From the NCBI GenBank assembly GCA_945860945.1, contig CAMASG010000021.1, positions 1 to 36,118 on the forward strand: a stretch of 36,118 bases of DNA. Direction: 5' to 3'. The translations under genes and the position numbers were made by a program. Shown one piece after another: positions 1 through 8,890 of this stretch; position 1 is the stretch's first letter; each line of letters begins with the position of its first letter. The notes under the pieces were generated by a model. It ran no database searches. It was not told where the DNA came from and was given only the letters and a program-made list of their open reading frames with translations. The DNA is from Akkermansia muciniphila. GTDB lineage: Bacteria > Verrucomicrobiota > Verrucomicrobiia > Limisphaerales > SIAT01.

Positions 1-554
1 AATTCCTTGATGAGCGGTTCGAAGCCGGCAGCGAAACGCGGCTCGAAGTGCAGCTGCATCGCGAGTCCGTGATCGGCCGCGAGCTTCCACAGTTTCCGCA
101 ATGCCGGTTTGCCGAATGGCGGCAGCCGTTCGGGCGCGTAGGCGTGGACGCGTGCGGCCGCGATGCCGCCGCGTTTGGCGAGCCGCGGCAATTGGTTGAG
201 CGACTCGGGTTGATCGGAGAAGCAGAGAATCGTTCCTTTGAAGCGGCCTTTCCCCGCGTCGAGGCAATGCTCGAGATAACGGTGGTCGTCCTGATACGGC
301 TCCGGATGGACGATGATGGCGAAGTCCACGTCTGCCTCGCTCATCCGCTTCAACAGCAGCTCCGGCCCGCTGGTGGCCTCGGGCCGATAAGGCGCCTGCG
401 CATGATAAGGAAAACGCGCGTCGCCTTTGCCGGCGAAGCAATGCACGTGCGTGTCCACGACGGGCGTTTTCTTTTCAGCAGCGGTGAGATGCGATGCGGT
501 GGCAATCGCAGCGGCAGAAGTGGCGAGGAACTGTCGGCGGCTCATGGAGTTCAT
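1..554 (-). CDS. Amidohydrolase-2 family metal-dependent hydrolase, Tat-exported, partial
   Basis: Only the N-terminal 184 or so residues lie in the window; the gene runs off the left edge. The protein opens MNSMSRRQFLATSAAA, a twin-arginine signal, then has a VDTHVHCF metal-binding HxH motif at the start of a TIM barrel and further barrel segments (DVDFAIIVHPEP, AARVHAYAPERL, GLAMQLHFEPR). This matches the amidohydrolase-2 (PF04909) family, periplasmic and metal-dependent; the substrate cannot be told. I chose the ATG at 554 because it overlaps the upstream esterase stop as ATGA, a coupled arrangement; an in-frame ATG lies at 545. The two genes probably form an operon for breaking down an ester or lactone compound, which is inference. 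Confidence 0.8.
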   Translation of the reverse strand, partial: MNSMSRRQFLATSAAAIATASHLTAAEKKTPVVDTHVHCFAGKGDARFPYHAQAPYRPEATSGPELLLKRMSEADVDFAIIVHPEPYQDDHRYLEHCLDAGKGRFKGTILCFSDQPESLNQLPRLAKRGGIAAARVHAYAPERLPPFGKPALRKLWKLAADHGLAMQLHFEPRFAAGFEPLIKE

Positions 555-1684
555 TTCGTTCGGAGATGTTGGTCGAAGAGTTGATAGGCGCGGGTGCGCA
601 TCGCATCGGGGAAATCGTGGTCGCAGTCGGGATGTTCGACGATCAGGTTGCCCAGTTGATTGTGCAGTTTATAAACCGGCGCGGCAGCGGCAGCCACTTG
701 GTCCACGCTTTGCCAGCGGAAATTTGAATCCTTCAACGGCGCGCTGATGAAGCAGACGCGGGGGGCGAGCGCGCCGATCATCTCGTGGAAATCGAACGGG
801 ATTTCGGCGAGTCGGCCGCGATAATCGGCGAGCTTGAGCATATACCGTGTTTGACACCAGCCGCGTTCGGGCTGCCAGTTCTTCGCGTCGCCGCCGTAGT
901 AGTCGAGATACGAATCCAGCCCGCAACTGGAGACGATGACCTTGATGCGCTCGTCAAATACCGCCGTGTACACCGAGTTATGGCCGCCCAGCGAATGGCC
1001 AATGGTGCCAAAACCGCGACGGGCATCCACGAACGGCAGCGCGGCCAGCAGATCCAGCCCGCGCGAATTATCCCACGCCGCCTTGAGTGTGCCGCTCTCC
1101 CAGCCGAGCGCCTTGATGTCCGGCTGATAATTCGCGAGCAACGGATACGCCGGCGCGAGCGTCACGTAACCGCGCTCGGCCAACTCAGCGGCGTACTGGC
1201 GATTGGCTTTGCCGCCGAGACCGACGACGACTTTGTGGCCGATGGTATTGTCCGTCGGATGCAAACAGAGGATGCCCGCGGTCGGCTTTTTTCCCGCGAG
1301 CGTTTCCTTGGGGATGAGCAGATAGGCGGGCACGCGCGATCCCGGTTCGCTCGCGTAGGTGATGAGCCGGCGCACATACGTGCCGCAATCGGCCTCCTCC
1401 TCCACCTTCACGTCGAGCGCGCCGCGTCGCTCGGCACCGGGCCACTTGCCCATCACGAGTTCCATGCCGCGCACAATCTCCGCGCGGCGTTTCTGCCAAT
1501 CAGCAAGAGTCGCGACGGGGTTCGTGCGTCCCGCATTATCGCGATAGGAGAGAAGGTTTGCGCGGTCGAGCCGTGGGAAATCCTTCGAGTCGGCCGCGCC
1601 GTGAACACCGTGGATCGCGCCGGCAGCGAGCAGCAAGGCAGCCAGCGGCGCGAGAAAGAAGGTTCGAATCGAGCAACGGGTCAC
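551..1684 (-). CDS. Secreted alpha/beta-hydrolase (dienelactone hydrolase / acetyl xylan esterase-like)
   Basis: The 377-residue protein has a cleavable-looking signal peptide (hydrophobic run at about 10-25) and an alpha/beta-hydrolase core. GHSLGG is the nucleophile elbow with the catalytic Ser, and DCDHDFP near the C-terminus carries the likely catalytic His. ILCLHPTDN fits the oxyanion region after the first strand. It resembles large exported esterases of PVC bacteria thought to act on acylated polysaccharides; the substrate is unknown. The start is GTG at 1684, with a GGGAGA ribosome-binding element about 9 bases upstream that can pair with TCTCCC next to the start (separate entry). The stop overlaps the start of the downstream amidohydrolase by 4 bases, so the two are translationally coupled. 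Confidence 0.85.
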   Translation of the reverse strand: MTRCSIRTFFLAPLAALLLAAGAIHGVHGAADSKDFPRLDRANLLSYRDNAGRTNPVATLADWQKRRAEIVRGMELVMGKWPGAERRGALDVKVEEEADCGTYVRRLITYASEPGSRVPAYLLIPKETLAGKKPTAGILCLHPTDNTIGHKVVVGLGGKANRQYAAELAERGYVTLAPAYPLLANYQPDIKALGWESGTLKAAWDNSRGLDLLAALPFVDARRGFGTIGHSLGGHNSVYTAVFDERIKVIVSSCGLDSYLDYYGGDAKNWQPERGWCQTRYMLKLADYRGRLAEIPFDFHEMIGALAPRVCFISAPLKDSNFRWQSVDQVAAAAAPVYKLHNQLGNLIVEHPDCDHDFPDAMRTRAYQLFDQHLRTK

Positions 1685-1699
1685 GGGAGAGAATCTCCC
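1685..1699 (-). promoter_or_regulatory. Hairpin covering the ribosome-binding site of the esterase gene
   Basis: Perfect inverted repeat of 6 bases with a 3-base loop (GGGAGA, TTC, TCTCCC on the minus strand) directly before the GTG start. The left arm is also the only Shine-Dalgarno-like sequence, so folding would hide it. The repeat is seen; its regulatory role is inference. Confidence 0.35.
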
Positions 1700-1768
1700 T
1701 CAATCGGTCGAGTGAACCAAGTGAAAAGTCCACCACGGACTGTCACGGCCAGCAAACAATCCTCGCGC

Positions 1769-2635
1769 TCAGTTCCCCAGCGGCACGGCATTAGGGTCAA
1801 TCGGCGGAGGAATCGGAGGCGCGACATTGCCTGCCGCAATCCCGCCACCTGCAGGAACAACATTACCGCCATTACCAGCGGCAGCGCCCGTGCCGCCGAG
1901 GGGCGTGCGAACGCGTAGGTTCAACCGCTGAGCTTGCTGCGGAACACGCTGCATCGGAAGAGCAGCAACAGCATTGGTCGTCCGGGCCGGAGCATTCTGA
2001 CGCGCAAACAGACGGGGATTCATGCGCTCGACTCCATTAGTGCCAGCGCTACCGCCGACATTGTTCGTGCCGTCTGACCGCGGTCCCCGCAGACTGATGC
2101 GCTGAACCTGCTGCACCACTTGCCGTCGAACGATGGCATTGGTGGACGAGGTCGGAGTAGGCGCATTCGCCCGAGCGATTTCACGTGGATTTGTACGATT
2201 GGTATTTCCACCAACGTTGCGAACGCCACCGACACCACCGCCGCCGCTGGGGAGGCCACCAATCGCGCCACCATCAATGGGGCCAGGAACGGGCGCGGGT
2301 GCGACGGGATCGATGGGGGGAGGCGCGGGTGCGACGGGCGCGACCGGCGGAGGATCGACGGGGATAGGCGCTGGAGCAACCGGCGCAACAGGGACAGGGG
2401 GAGGCTCGACGGGGGCGACGAGGACAGGGTCAACAGGAATAGGAGCAGGGACTTCTTGTCCCAAGATGGGGGCAACCCCGGCGAGAAGCAGAACCGCGAG
2501 CATCAGCCACGGGGTCGCAGTCAAAATCTGCCGTCCACCCTCGATGGATGAGCAATGGTGAGGCATGGCGTTCGCGAAGTTTTGTTCCGATTGGGAAACG
2601 GCTTTTACAAGAGATACTTTCATAGTGTTCGTCAT
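1769..2635 (-). CDS. Exported proline-rich protein with an internal duplication, function unknown
   Basis: The 288-residue product has a hydrophobic segment at about 43-59 (WLMLAVLLLAGVAPILGQ), probably a signal peptide. A Pro/Val/Ala-rich linker follows (about 60-120, repeated PVAPVAPAP and PIPVDP units), then a Gly-rich stretch and two related blocks at about 149-183 and 206-241. Both blocks share NPR..AR.NAP..T, then Q-rich QQ.QR, then LR. The end is again Gly/Pro-rich. A long N-terminal stretch before the signal suggests the true start may be the ATG at 2566; no clear ribosome-binding site decides this. Composition suggests an extended, surface-exposed or wall-spanning protein. I recognise no family. 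Overlapping opposite-strand frames exist, but the signal peptide and repeats favour this one. Confidence 0.6.
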   Translation of the reverse strand: MTNTMKVSLVKAVSQSEQNFANAMPHHCSSIEGGRQILTATPWLMLAVLLLAGVAPILGQEVPAPIPVDPVLVAPVEPPPVPVAPVAPAPIPVDPPPVAPVAPAPPPIDPVAPAPVPGPIDGGAIGGLPSGGGGVGGVRNVGGNTNRTNPREIARANAPTPTSSTNAIVRRQVVQQVQRISLRGPRSDGTNNVGGSAGTNGVERMNPRLFARQNAPARTTNAVAALPMQRVPQQAQRLNLRVRTPLGGTGAAAGNGGNVVPAGGGIAAGNVAPPIPPPIDPNAVPLGN

Positions 2636-2873
2636 GGTTGTGAGCGCGGGCGGTTAGCTACACCACAGCGTAGCATTCGCCGCGCCAAGTGCAATCAGAG
2701 TTTCCTGAACACCAAAATGGCTTTTCTGGTCAAAATTGCTGGGGCAAAAGCGTTGCTGCGGTAATTCAGCGGAGAAAAACGCCATCGGTGTGGGCAAAGA
2801 TGGCGACTTTGGGTTCAAAGGCGCCGTTTTTGGTTGGCGCATGGTAGGAGCGCAGGGCTAGTCTCGCCGCCGT

Positions 2874-3569
2874 ATGAACGCCCGTTATCTCACTCCATTC
2901 GCTTTGTTCGGCCTCATTCTCAGCCTTGCCGCCCAAGACACCAAGCCCGCTCCGAAGCCCAAAGCCAAGCAACAGGATACTGCCTTCGCGGTGGTGGCGG
3001 ACGACCTGAAGCTGCCGCGCGTGTTGCTCATCGGCGACTCGATCTCCATCGGTTACACGGCGGCGACTCGTAAACTGCTCGCGGGCAAAGCGAATCTCCA
3101 TCGCATCTCCGAGAACGGGGGGCCGACCACCAATGGCACTGGCAAAATTGCGAAGTGGCTCGGGGCATCCAAGTGGGATGTGATCCATTTCAACTGGGGT
3201 CTGCACGACCTCAAGTTCATGCCCGATGGCAAGCGGCAGGTTGGCCCCGAGGATTACGAGAAGCATCTGCGCGCGCTGGTGAAACAGATGCAGTCCACGG
3301 GCGCGCAGCTCATCTGGTGCAGCACCACGCCGGTGCCGGAGGGGAAGTTGAGTCCGGCGCGCCTGAATACAGATGTGCTTGCTTACAACGCCATCGCGAA
3401 AAAGGTGATGGACGAAAACAAGATTTCAATCGATGACCTTTACGCGCACGCACAAGCCGGCCCACTTAGTAAAATCCAGATTCCCGTGAACGTGCATTTC
3501 ACGCCCGCTGGCTCGGAGTATCTGGCCAAGCAAGTGACGGCGAGCATCGAAGCGGCCTTGAAGAAGTAG
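2874..3569 (+). CDS. Secreted SGNH/GDSL-type hydrolase (esterase)
   Basis: This 231-residue protein carries an N-terminal signal peptide (about 1-20) and a Lys/Pro-rich linker. The SGNH blocks follow: LLIGDSISIG with the nucleophile Ser at about 56, NGGPTTNGTGK for the Gly block, FNWGLHDLK for the Asn block, and VHFTPAGSEYL with the catalytic His near the C-terminus. The canonical Asp three residues before that His is not present (the sequence is VNVH), which may be a subfamily trait rather than a defect. Such enzymes are carbohydrate or lipid esterases; the substrate is unknown. It precedes the DUF1080 lipoprotein gene on the same strand with a 60-base gap. No clear ribosome-binding site. 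Confidence 0.85.
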   Translation: MNARYLTPFALFGLILSLAAQDTKPAPKPKAKQQDTAFAVVADDLKLPRVLLIGDSISIGYTAATRKLLAGKANLHRISENGGPTTNGTGKIAKWLGASKWDVIHFNWGLHDLKFMPDGKRQVGPEDYEKHLRALVKQMQSTGAQLIWCSTTPVPEGKLSPARLNTDVLAYNAIAKKVMDENKISIDDLYAHAQAGPLSKIQIPVNVHFTPAGSEYLAKQVTASIEAALKK

Positions 3570-3629
3570 TCCATTGGTCGGCCGCGAAGATGTGGTGAAG
3601 AAACATCGGATTCTGATAGTCTGCCTTCC

Positions 3630-4331
3630 ATGCGAATCATGAAGACTCAACGCACGAACTTCGTTCTCCTCGCGCTCATCGCTAGCGCGTCGCTTCTGCT
3701 CATCGCCGGCTGTCAATGTCTCTCGCCCGCCGGACCGAAAGGCTCCGCGAAGTCCGGCGGCAAGCCCGCTTCCGCCAATGGCTGGCGCGCGATCTTCGAC
3801 GGCAAGTCGCTCGCGGGTTGGAAGGAAACGGATTTCTCCGGACGCGGCCCAGTGCAGGTGGAGAGCGGCGAGTTGCAACTCGGTTCCGGAGCGATTCTCA
3901 CGGGCGTCACTTACACGAACGCGTTTCCGCTTCTCAACTATGAGGTCGAATACGAGGCGAAGAAAATCGAAGGCTCGGATTTCTTCGCCGCACTGACCTT
4001 CCCCGTCGGCAAGTCGCACGCGACTTTCGTGAACGGTGGCTGGGGCGGGAGCGTCACGGGCGTTTCCTCCATCGACGGGATGGACGCCTCGGAAAACGAC
4101 ACGACGAAGTCGATGCGCTACGAAAAGGGTCGCTGGTATAAGTTCCGCCTGCGCGTGACGGCTGAGAAAATCGAGGCGTGGGTGGACGAGGAGAAGCTGG
4201 TGGACCAGCCGCTGAAGGACCGCGCCATCGCGATGCGCGCGGGCGAGATTGAACTTTCCGCGCCGTTCGGCTTTGCCAATTTCCAGACCCGCAGCGCGCT
4301 GCGGAACATTCGTCTGCGTGCGCTGAACTAA
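3630..4331 (+). CDS. DUF1080 (3-keto-disaccharide hydrolase-like) lipoprotein
   Basis: A 233-residue protein with a lipoprotein signal (hydrophobic run then LLIAGC lipobox, Cys at about 28) and a beta-sandwich domain from about 51 that begins GWRAIFDGKSLAGWK. This opening, together with the YEVEYEAKK, GRWYKFRLRV and LRNIRLRAL segments, is typical of DUF1080 (PF06439), a concanavalin-like fold abundant in Planctomycetes and Verrucomicrobia and linked to glycoside breakdown. The protein should be anchored at the periplasmic face of a membrane. A second in-frame ATG at 3639 is an alternative start. It ends 9 bases from the convergent HEAT-repeat gene, with no obvious terminator between them. Confidence 0.88.
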   Translation: MRIMKTQRTNFVLLALIASASLLLIAGCQCLSPAGPKGSAKSGGKPASANGWRAIFDGKSLAGWKETDFSGRGPVQVESGELQLGSGAILTGVTYTNAFPLLNYEVEYEAKKIEGSDFFAALTFPVGKSHATFVNGGWGGSVTGVSSIDGMDASENDTTKSMRYEKGRWYKFRLRVTAEKIEAWVDEEKLVDQPLKDRAIAMRAGEIELSAPFGFANFQTRSALRNIRLRALN

Positions 4332-4340
4332 ATCTGCGGG

Positions 4341-5882
4341 CTACTTCTTCGCGTCTTTGGCGGGGCTCTCGCGTTCCTGAATCGCTTTGATGGCGTTTTC
4401 GAGGGCGAACTTCACCGAAGGATCCGCGGTCAGCAACAGCTTCTCGAGGTCGCGCAAAGACTTCTTCGTGCCGATGTCCTGAAGCAATTGCGCGGCCTCG
4501 CGCTGGGTACTCACGTTGGTTTCAGCGAGCAGTTTGGTGACGGATTCCTCGGCGGCAGGACCGAAAGAGCGCAGTGACTGAGTCGCGCGGTGGTTGTCTT
4601 TGCCGGTGGCGAGAAACTTCGCGAGCGGCTCGATGGCGCGTTGATCTTGCAATGCCGCGAGGGCATCAAACACCGCCCAGCGCACGCTGAACTCGCGGTC
4701 ATCCATCATCTTGATCAACGCGGTGACGGAATCGCGATTACCCCATGTGCCGAGAGTTTTCACGGCGGCGGCGCGGGTGAAAAGGTCGGCATCGGCCAGC
4801 AGCGGAGCGAGAGCTTTGAGCACTTCGTCACAATGTTTTGTAGTAACCGCGGCCTCCGCAAGACGATTGGCGGCGCTGCGTTTCGTGAAAGTTCTGGCGG
4901 ACTTAAGGTCGGCAAGGATTTGAGTGCGCTCGATATCCGTGAGCGGCTTCGCTTCGGCTTTGGGCGGTGTGAGTTTCGCGGGTGGACGGTTCGTGCTGGT
5001 CGCGAGACGGTTCGTGGAAGCTAACGGCACCAACGCGGCTTCGCGTTCCTTGCCTTCGAGCAGCTTGTAAGTGAGCGTCATCGGCGTCTTGCGCGTGAGA
5101 TTCTCCTCGGCCTCAGTAAGCGTCTGCTTGAACTCCATCGAACGCGGCACGCCGAGCTTGGTGTCGAAAACAATCTCGCCTTCGCCGGTGATCTGGATGC
5201 GTGGGCTGTCGCCGACCATCTGGCGCGTCTTCACCTCGAGCTGTTTCTTGATGATGACGGTGGCCGCATTCGTTCCCGGCATGAGCGAGTAGGAAATCTT
5301 TTCCGTGGCGACGAGGTTGTTCTTTTTGATGCGCACGAGTCGGCTGATTCCGCCGGGTTCCACCGGCTCCAACTCCTCGTGAACGACGACGGTCGGGTTG
5401 GTGAACTCCCACTTCGCATCGCCCTTCGCCGAAAGCGGCTCGATGATGAAACTCGTGAGGTCGAACTGCATCGGCTGCGGTGCGGCATCACCCTGCTGGA
5501 TGATCGAGCCCTTGATGTCGAAAACGACATCGCGCGGCTGGCGAAATGGGAAACCCATCGCTGGCGAGTTGTCGAAGTATTGCAGTCCCACGCGATACAC
5601 GCCGAACGGCGGAAAGGCGCGACCGTCCTTCATTTTGCGCGACGGATGGAGCGAACCGCTTGTACGCAGCGTGAAACCATGCGGGTTCACCGTGCGCGCC
5701 GTGTAAGTCATGATGCCGTTCAAAACGCCGGTGTAACTCGCCTCCTGCGTCTCGATGCGGATTTGATACACGTAGCTTTCGCCTTGCTTGAAACTGTACA
5801 GGGGAGAGGCGGGTTCGTCTGCGAAGAGTGAGAACGCGGCGAGAAGCGCGGCGACGAGTAACACCTGAAAACGGGATTTCAT
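4341..5882 (-). CDS. Exported HEAT-repeat protein, function unknown
   Basis: A 513-residue protein with a signal peptide (about 1-21, ending SLFADEP) and a first half of beta-rich sequence with no family I recognise (about 25-290, SYVYQIRIETQ, GEIVFDTKLGVPRSMEFKQ). After a Pro/Thr/Asn linker come alpha-helical HEAT-type repeats at about 315-500. Repeat units show the characteristic pattern, for example LFTRAAAVKTLGTWG, FSVRWAVFDALAALQD and VSTQREAAQLLQDIG. HEAT arrays are protein-binding scaffolds, so a periplasmic assembly or adaptor role is plausible but inferred. It is transcribed divergently from recF, with about 100 bases between the two starts. Confidence 0.82.
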   Translation of the reverse strand: MKSRFQVLLVAALLAAFSLFADEPASPLYSFKQGESYVYQIRIETQEASYTGVLNGIMTYTARTVNPHGFTLRTSGSLHPSRKMKDGRAFPPFGVYRVGLQYFDNSPAMGFPFRQPRDVVFDIKGSIIQQGDAAPQPMQFDLTSFIIEPLSAKGDAKWEFTNPTVVVHEELEPVEPGGISRLVRIKKNNLVATEKISYSLMPGTNAATVIIKKQLEVKTRQMVGDSPRIQITGEGEIVFDTKLGVPRSMEFKQTLTEAEENLTRKTPMTLTYKLLEGKEREAALVPLASTNRLATSTNRPPAKLTPPKAEAKPLTDIERTQILADLKSARTFTKRSAANRLAEAAVTTKHCDEVLKALAPLLADADLFTRAAAVKTLGTWGNRDSVTALIKMMDDREFSVRWAVFDALAALQDQRAIEPLAKFLATGKDNHRATQSLRSFGPAAEESVTKLLAETNVSTQREAAQLLQDIGTKKSLRDLEKLLLTADPSVKFALENAIKAIQERESPAKDAKK

Positions 5883-5983
5883 ACGATACCGCTATTTCAC
5901 CGCCGAACGCGGCGCACGGCAAGAGTGAAGTATTCGCTGGCGCGGCGTTTGACGCAGTCCACTTTTTCGCCATAATCCGCGCC

Positions 5984-7081
5984 GTGCATCTGGCTCACCT
6001 CCGACTCCGCGACTTCCGCAATTACGCGCGGCTGGATGCTGACTTCGCGCCGGGCTTCCATCTGTTGCTCGGCAATAACGCGCAGGGCAAGACGAACATT
6101 CTCGAGGCGATTTACCTGCTCGCCACGCTCCGCTCTTTCCGCGGTGTCGGCTCGGCGCAGATGGTGCGGCACGGGGCGAAGGGCTACTTCGTCGGCGCCA
6201 CTGTCATCGGCCAGGCCGCGCGCGAGGTGAAGATGTATTGGTCGGCGGCGGAGCGGAAGCTCGCGCTCGACGGTCATCCGGTGACGCGTCTGGGCGATTA
6301 TCTCGGGGTGTTGCGCGCCGTGGCTTTCTGCACCGAAGATCTGCAACTCGTGAAAGGCGCGGCCCGATCTCGCCGTCGCTTTCTCGATCTGCTTCTCGCG
6401 CAAACGCAGCCGAGCTATCTCCCGCTGCTCCAGCGTTACGCGACGGCGTTGCGTTCTCGTAACGCGCTTCTCAAGCAACGCACCACGGACGAGGCGGCGC
6501 TGGAGAGTTTCACGCGCGAGTTGGTCACGCTCGGCAATCAACTTATCAAAGCCCGCCACGAACTGCTTCCGCGCATCTCGCCGCTCGCTCGCCTCGCGTA
6601 TCGGCGCATTTCCAATGACGCCGAAGAGCTGCGCCTCGAGTATCAGCCGAGCGTGAAACAGGATTTCGCCGCCGAGTTGACTCGACACCGCGAACGCGAG
6701 CGGAGCTTTCGCGCGACGCTCATTGGTCCGCACCGTGATGATTTATCGCTGCTGTTGAACGACAAATCCGCCGCGCAATTCGCAAGCGAAGGGCAGAAGC
6801 GCACGCTCGCCGTCGCGCTCAAGATGGCGCAGGCCGAATATCTCACCGGCATCCACGGCTCCCCGCCGGTGCTGCTGATCGACGATGTGATGGGCGAGCT
6901 CGATCTCCAGCGCCGCAGCGGTTTGCTGCCGCTGCTCGAGCGTACGCATCACTCCTCAGGGCAGGTCTTCATGACTTGTACGGATGAGAATTGGCCGCGC
7001 GAACTTGGCCGCCGGCTTCAGCGTTGGGAAGTAAAGTCCGGTGCGCTCGAGTGTGTCGCGGCCGTACCGCCGTCGCAGTAA
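5984..7081 (+). CDS. recF: DNA replication and repair protein RecF
   Basis: RecF is an ABC/SMC-type ATPase that helps load RecA at single-strand gaps. I chose the GTG at 5984 (365 residues) over an open frame reaching back to 5828, because that extension runs into the divergent neighbour and RecF proteins start at VHLxxLRLxDFRNY. Walker A is GNNAQGKT at 30-37, the usual RecF position. FRGVGSAQMVRHG and ASEGQKRTLAVALKMAQ (signature region) follow, and Walker B with the D-loop is LLIDDVMGELD near residue 305. Length matches the family (about 360). dnaA, dnaN and gyrB, its common neighbours, are not here, so it is a stand-alone copy. No clear ribosome-binding site. Confidence 0.96.
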   Translation: MHLAHLRLRDFRNYARLDADFAPGFHLLLGNNAQGKTNILEAIYLLATLRSFRGVGSAQMVRHGAKGYFVGATVIGQAAREVKMYWSAAERKLALDGHPVTRLGDYLGVLRAVAFCTEDLQLVKGAARSRRRFLDLLLAQTQPSYLPLLQRYATALRSRNALLKQRTTDEAALESFTRELVTLGNQLIKARHELLPRISPLARLAYRRISNDAEELRLEYQPSVKQDFAAELTRHRERERSFRATLIGPHRDDLSLLLNDKSAAQFASEGQKRTLAVALKMAQAEYLTGIHGSPPVLLIDDVMGELDLQRRSGLLPLLERTHHSSGQVFMTCTDENWPRELGRRLQRWEVKSGALECVAAVPPSQ

Positions 7082-7087
7082 CCCGAT

Positions 7088-7786
7088 TTAGGCGAGGTCG
7101 AAGAGAAGTAGCTCGGCCGCTTCCAACGTTTCGATTTCCAATCGCAGCTCGTCGGAGACTGCCGCGCCATCGCCAGCCACAAGCTCGATTCCGTTCAACC
7201 GAATCCGCCCACGTGCCAGTTGCAGCCACGCATGGCGATCCGTTGCGAGAGAGTGAACGATGCGATCGCCTGTCTTCGGCCGACTCGCAAACACCGCGAC
7301 ATCCTGATGAATGGTCATCGAGCCATCGAGACCGTCGGGCGCGGCGATGAGGCAGAGACCCCCGCGATTGAGAGATTCGGCGAAGGACTTCTGTTCGTAG
7401 CTCGGCGTGAGATTCTTCTGATTTGGTGAAATCCAGATTTGAAGCAAGTGAATGGATTCCGTCGGCGAATCATTCGCTTCACTGTGCGCGATGCCCCTGC
7501 CGGCCGTCATCCGCTGTACGTCTCCCGAATGAATCACGTCGCCGTGGCCGAGGCTATCGTGGTGTCGAAGCGCGCCGGAGAGGACGTAAGTAATGATCTC
7601 CATGTCGCGATGCGGATGCATGCCGAAGCCTTCGCCGCCGGCGATGTGATCCTCGTTAATGACCCGCAGGCTGCGGAAATGCGTGTGGTGTAGATCGTGG
7701 TAATCGGCGAAGGAGAACGTGTGGCGCGTGTCGAGCCAGCCGTGGTTGGCGTGGCCGCGCTCGTCAGATTTGCGAAGGGTGATCAT
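7088..7786 (-). CDS. Pirin family protein (bicupin, YhhW-like)
   Basis: The 232-residue protein matches bacterial pirins. It opens with RKSDERGHANHGWLDTRHTF, then GMHPHRDMEIITYVLSG with two metal-binding His, and MTAGRGIAHSEAN with a further His of the N-terminal cupin. A second, degenerate cupin follows (about 130-232). Length is typical. Pirins of this type bind Fe or Ni/Zn and some have quercetin dioxygenase activity; the cellular role here is unknown. The gene is convergent with recF (6 bases between the stops) and divergent from trpS, with about 120 bases between starts. Confidence 0.93.
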   Translation of the reverse strand: MITLRKSDERGHANHGWLDTRHTFSFADYHDLHHTHFRSLRVINEDHIAGGEGFGMHPHRDMEIITYVLSGALRHHDSLGHGDVIHSGDVQRMTAGRGIAHSEANDSPTESIHLLQIWISPNQKNLTPSYEQKSFAESLNRGGLCLIAAPDGLDGSMTIHQDVAVFASRPKTGDRIVHSLATDRHAWLQLARGRIRLNGIELVAGDGAAVSDELRLEIETLEAAELLLFDLA

Positions 7787-7909
7787 GTGTCGGCCGCGAT
7801 TTTCCGCTGGCGACGGGAATCTGCTTCAACGCGGCGCGCAAGCCAACGCAAAGTTGGCGGGCTGTTTTACAGCTTCCCTGCCGCGGCGGCTCGTTGCTAG
7901 CCTTGCGGC

Positions 7910-8875
7910 ATGCGGATTCTCTCAGGCATCCAGCCATCGGGCGCGCTGCATCTCGGCAACTATTTCGGAATGATGCGCCCAGCCATCGAGCTGCAGGAGC
8001 ACGGCGACGCGTTTTATTTCATCGCTGACTATCACTCGATGACATCGCTCTTCGATGCCGCTGCGCGCCGCAAGAACACGCTCGACGTGGCGCTCGATTT
8101 TCTCGCGTGCGGCCTCGATCCGAAGCGCTCAACTTTCTGGGTGCAATCGCACGTGCCGGAAGTCACCGAGTTGTCGTGGCTGCTTTCCACACTCACGCCG
8201 ATGGGCTTGCTCGAGCGTTGCCACAGCTTTAAAGATAAGTCGGCGAAGGGAATCCCCGTGAACCACGGGCTCTTCGCCTATCCCGTGTTGATGGCCGCCG
8301 ACATTCTCCTTTTCGATTCGAACATCGTCCCCGTTGGCCGCGACCAGAAACAGCACGTGGAGGTCACGCGCGATATCGCCGCGAAGTTCAACGAGCAATA
8401 CGGGCAGACCTTCATCATCCCCGAGTCGCAGATCCGCGATGAGGTCGCCGCCGTGACTGGCCTCGACGGCCAGAAGATGAGCAAGAGCTACGGCAACACC
8501 ATCGAGATTTTCGGCGACGAAAAAGCCACTCGGAAGAAGATCATGTCCATCGTGATGGACAGTCGCACGCCCGCCGAGCCGAAACCGGACGCTGATAAGA
8601 ATCTCGCCATCCAACTTCTCAAACTCGTCGCGCCCGCCGATGTGAGCGCGGACTTCGAGAGCCGCCTGCGCGCCGGCGGTCTCGGCTACGGCGATTTGAA
8701 GAAGGCGCTCTTCGAGCATTACTGGCAGCACTTCGCTGAAGCCCGCGCCCGCCGTGCTGAGTTGGAGAAGAACCTCGACCACGTCCACGGCGTCCTGCGC
8801 CAAGGCGCGGAGAAAGCCCGCGCCGTCGCCGATAAAGTCCTCACGCGCGCCAAACAAGCGAGCGGCTTGGGCTGA
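7910..8875 (+). CDS. trpS: Tryptophan--tRNA ligase
   Basis: Class I aminoacyl-tRNA synthetase that charges tRNA-Trp. The 321-residue length is usual for the compact bacterial enzyme. The first signature is HLGN at 14-17, in SGIQPSGALHLGNYFG. The second is KMSKS at 189-193, in LDGQKMSKSYGN. VPVGRDQKQHVEVTRDIA, which lines the ATP/Trp site, is intact. The C-terminal helical region with YGDLKKALFEHY is complete. No strong ribosome-binding site precedes the ATG. A rho-independent terminator follows the stop by about 15 bases and is shared with the convergent PFOR gene. Confidence 0.97.
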   Translation: MRILSGIQPSGALHLGNYFGMMRPAIELQEHGDAFYFIADYHSMTSLFDAAARRKNTLDVALDFLACGLDPKRSTFWVQSHVPEVTELSWLLSTLTPMGLLERCHSFKDKSAKGIPVNHGLFAYPVLMAADILLFDSNIVPVGRDQKQHVEVTRDIAAKFNEQYGQTFIIPESQIRDEVAAVTGLDGQKMSKSYGNTIEIFGDEKATRKKIMSIVMDSRTPAEPKPDADKNLAIQLLKLVAPADVSADFESRLRAGGLGYGDLKKALFEHYWQHFAEARARRAELEKNLDHVHGVLRQGAEKARAVADKVLTRAKQASGLG

Positions 8876-8890
8876 TTCCGCACATCAAAA

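Noticed and set aside
2654-2842. Minus-strand frame of 62 residues
   Set aside because: Low-complexity reading of an intergenic stretch, no ribosome-binding site and no signal.
2874-3569. SGNH hydrolase inactive because of the missing Asp before the His
   Set aside because: I recall related subfamily proteins with NVHF in this place, so a defect cannot be claimed without alignment.
5828-5983. N-terminal extension of recF
   Set aside because: It overlaps the divergent HEAT-repeat gene and RecF proteins begin at the GTG at 5984; Walker A then lies at its usual position.
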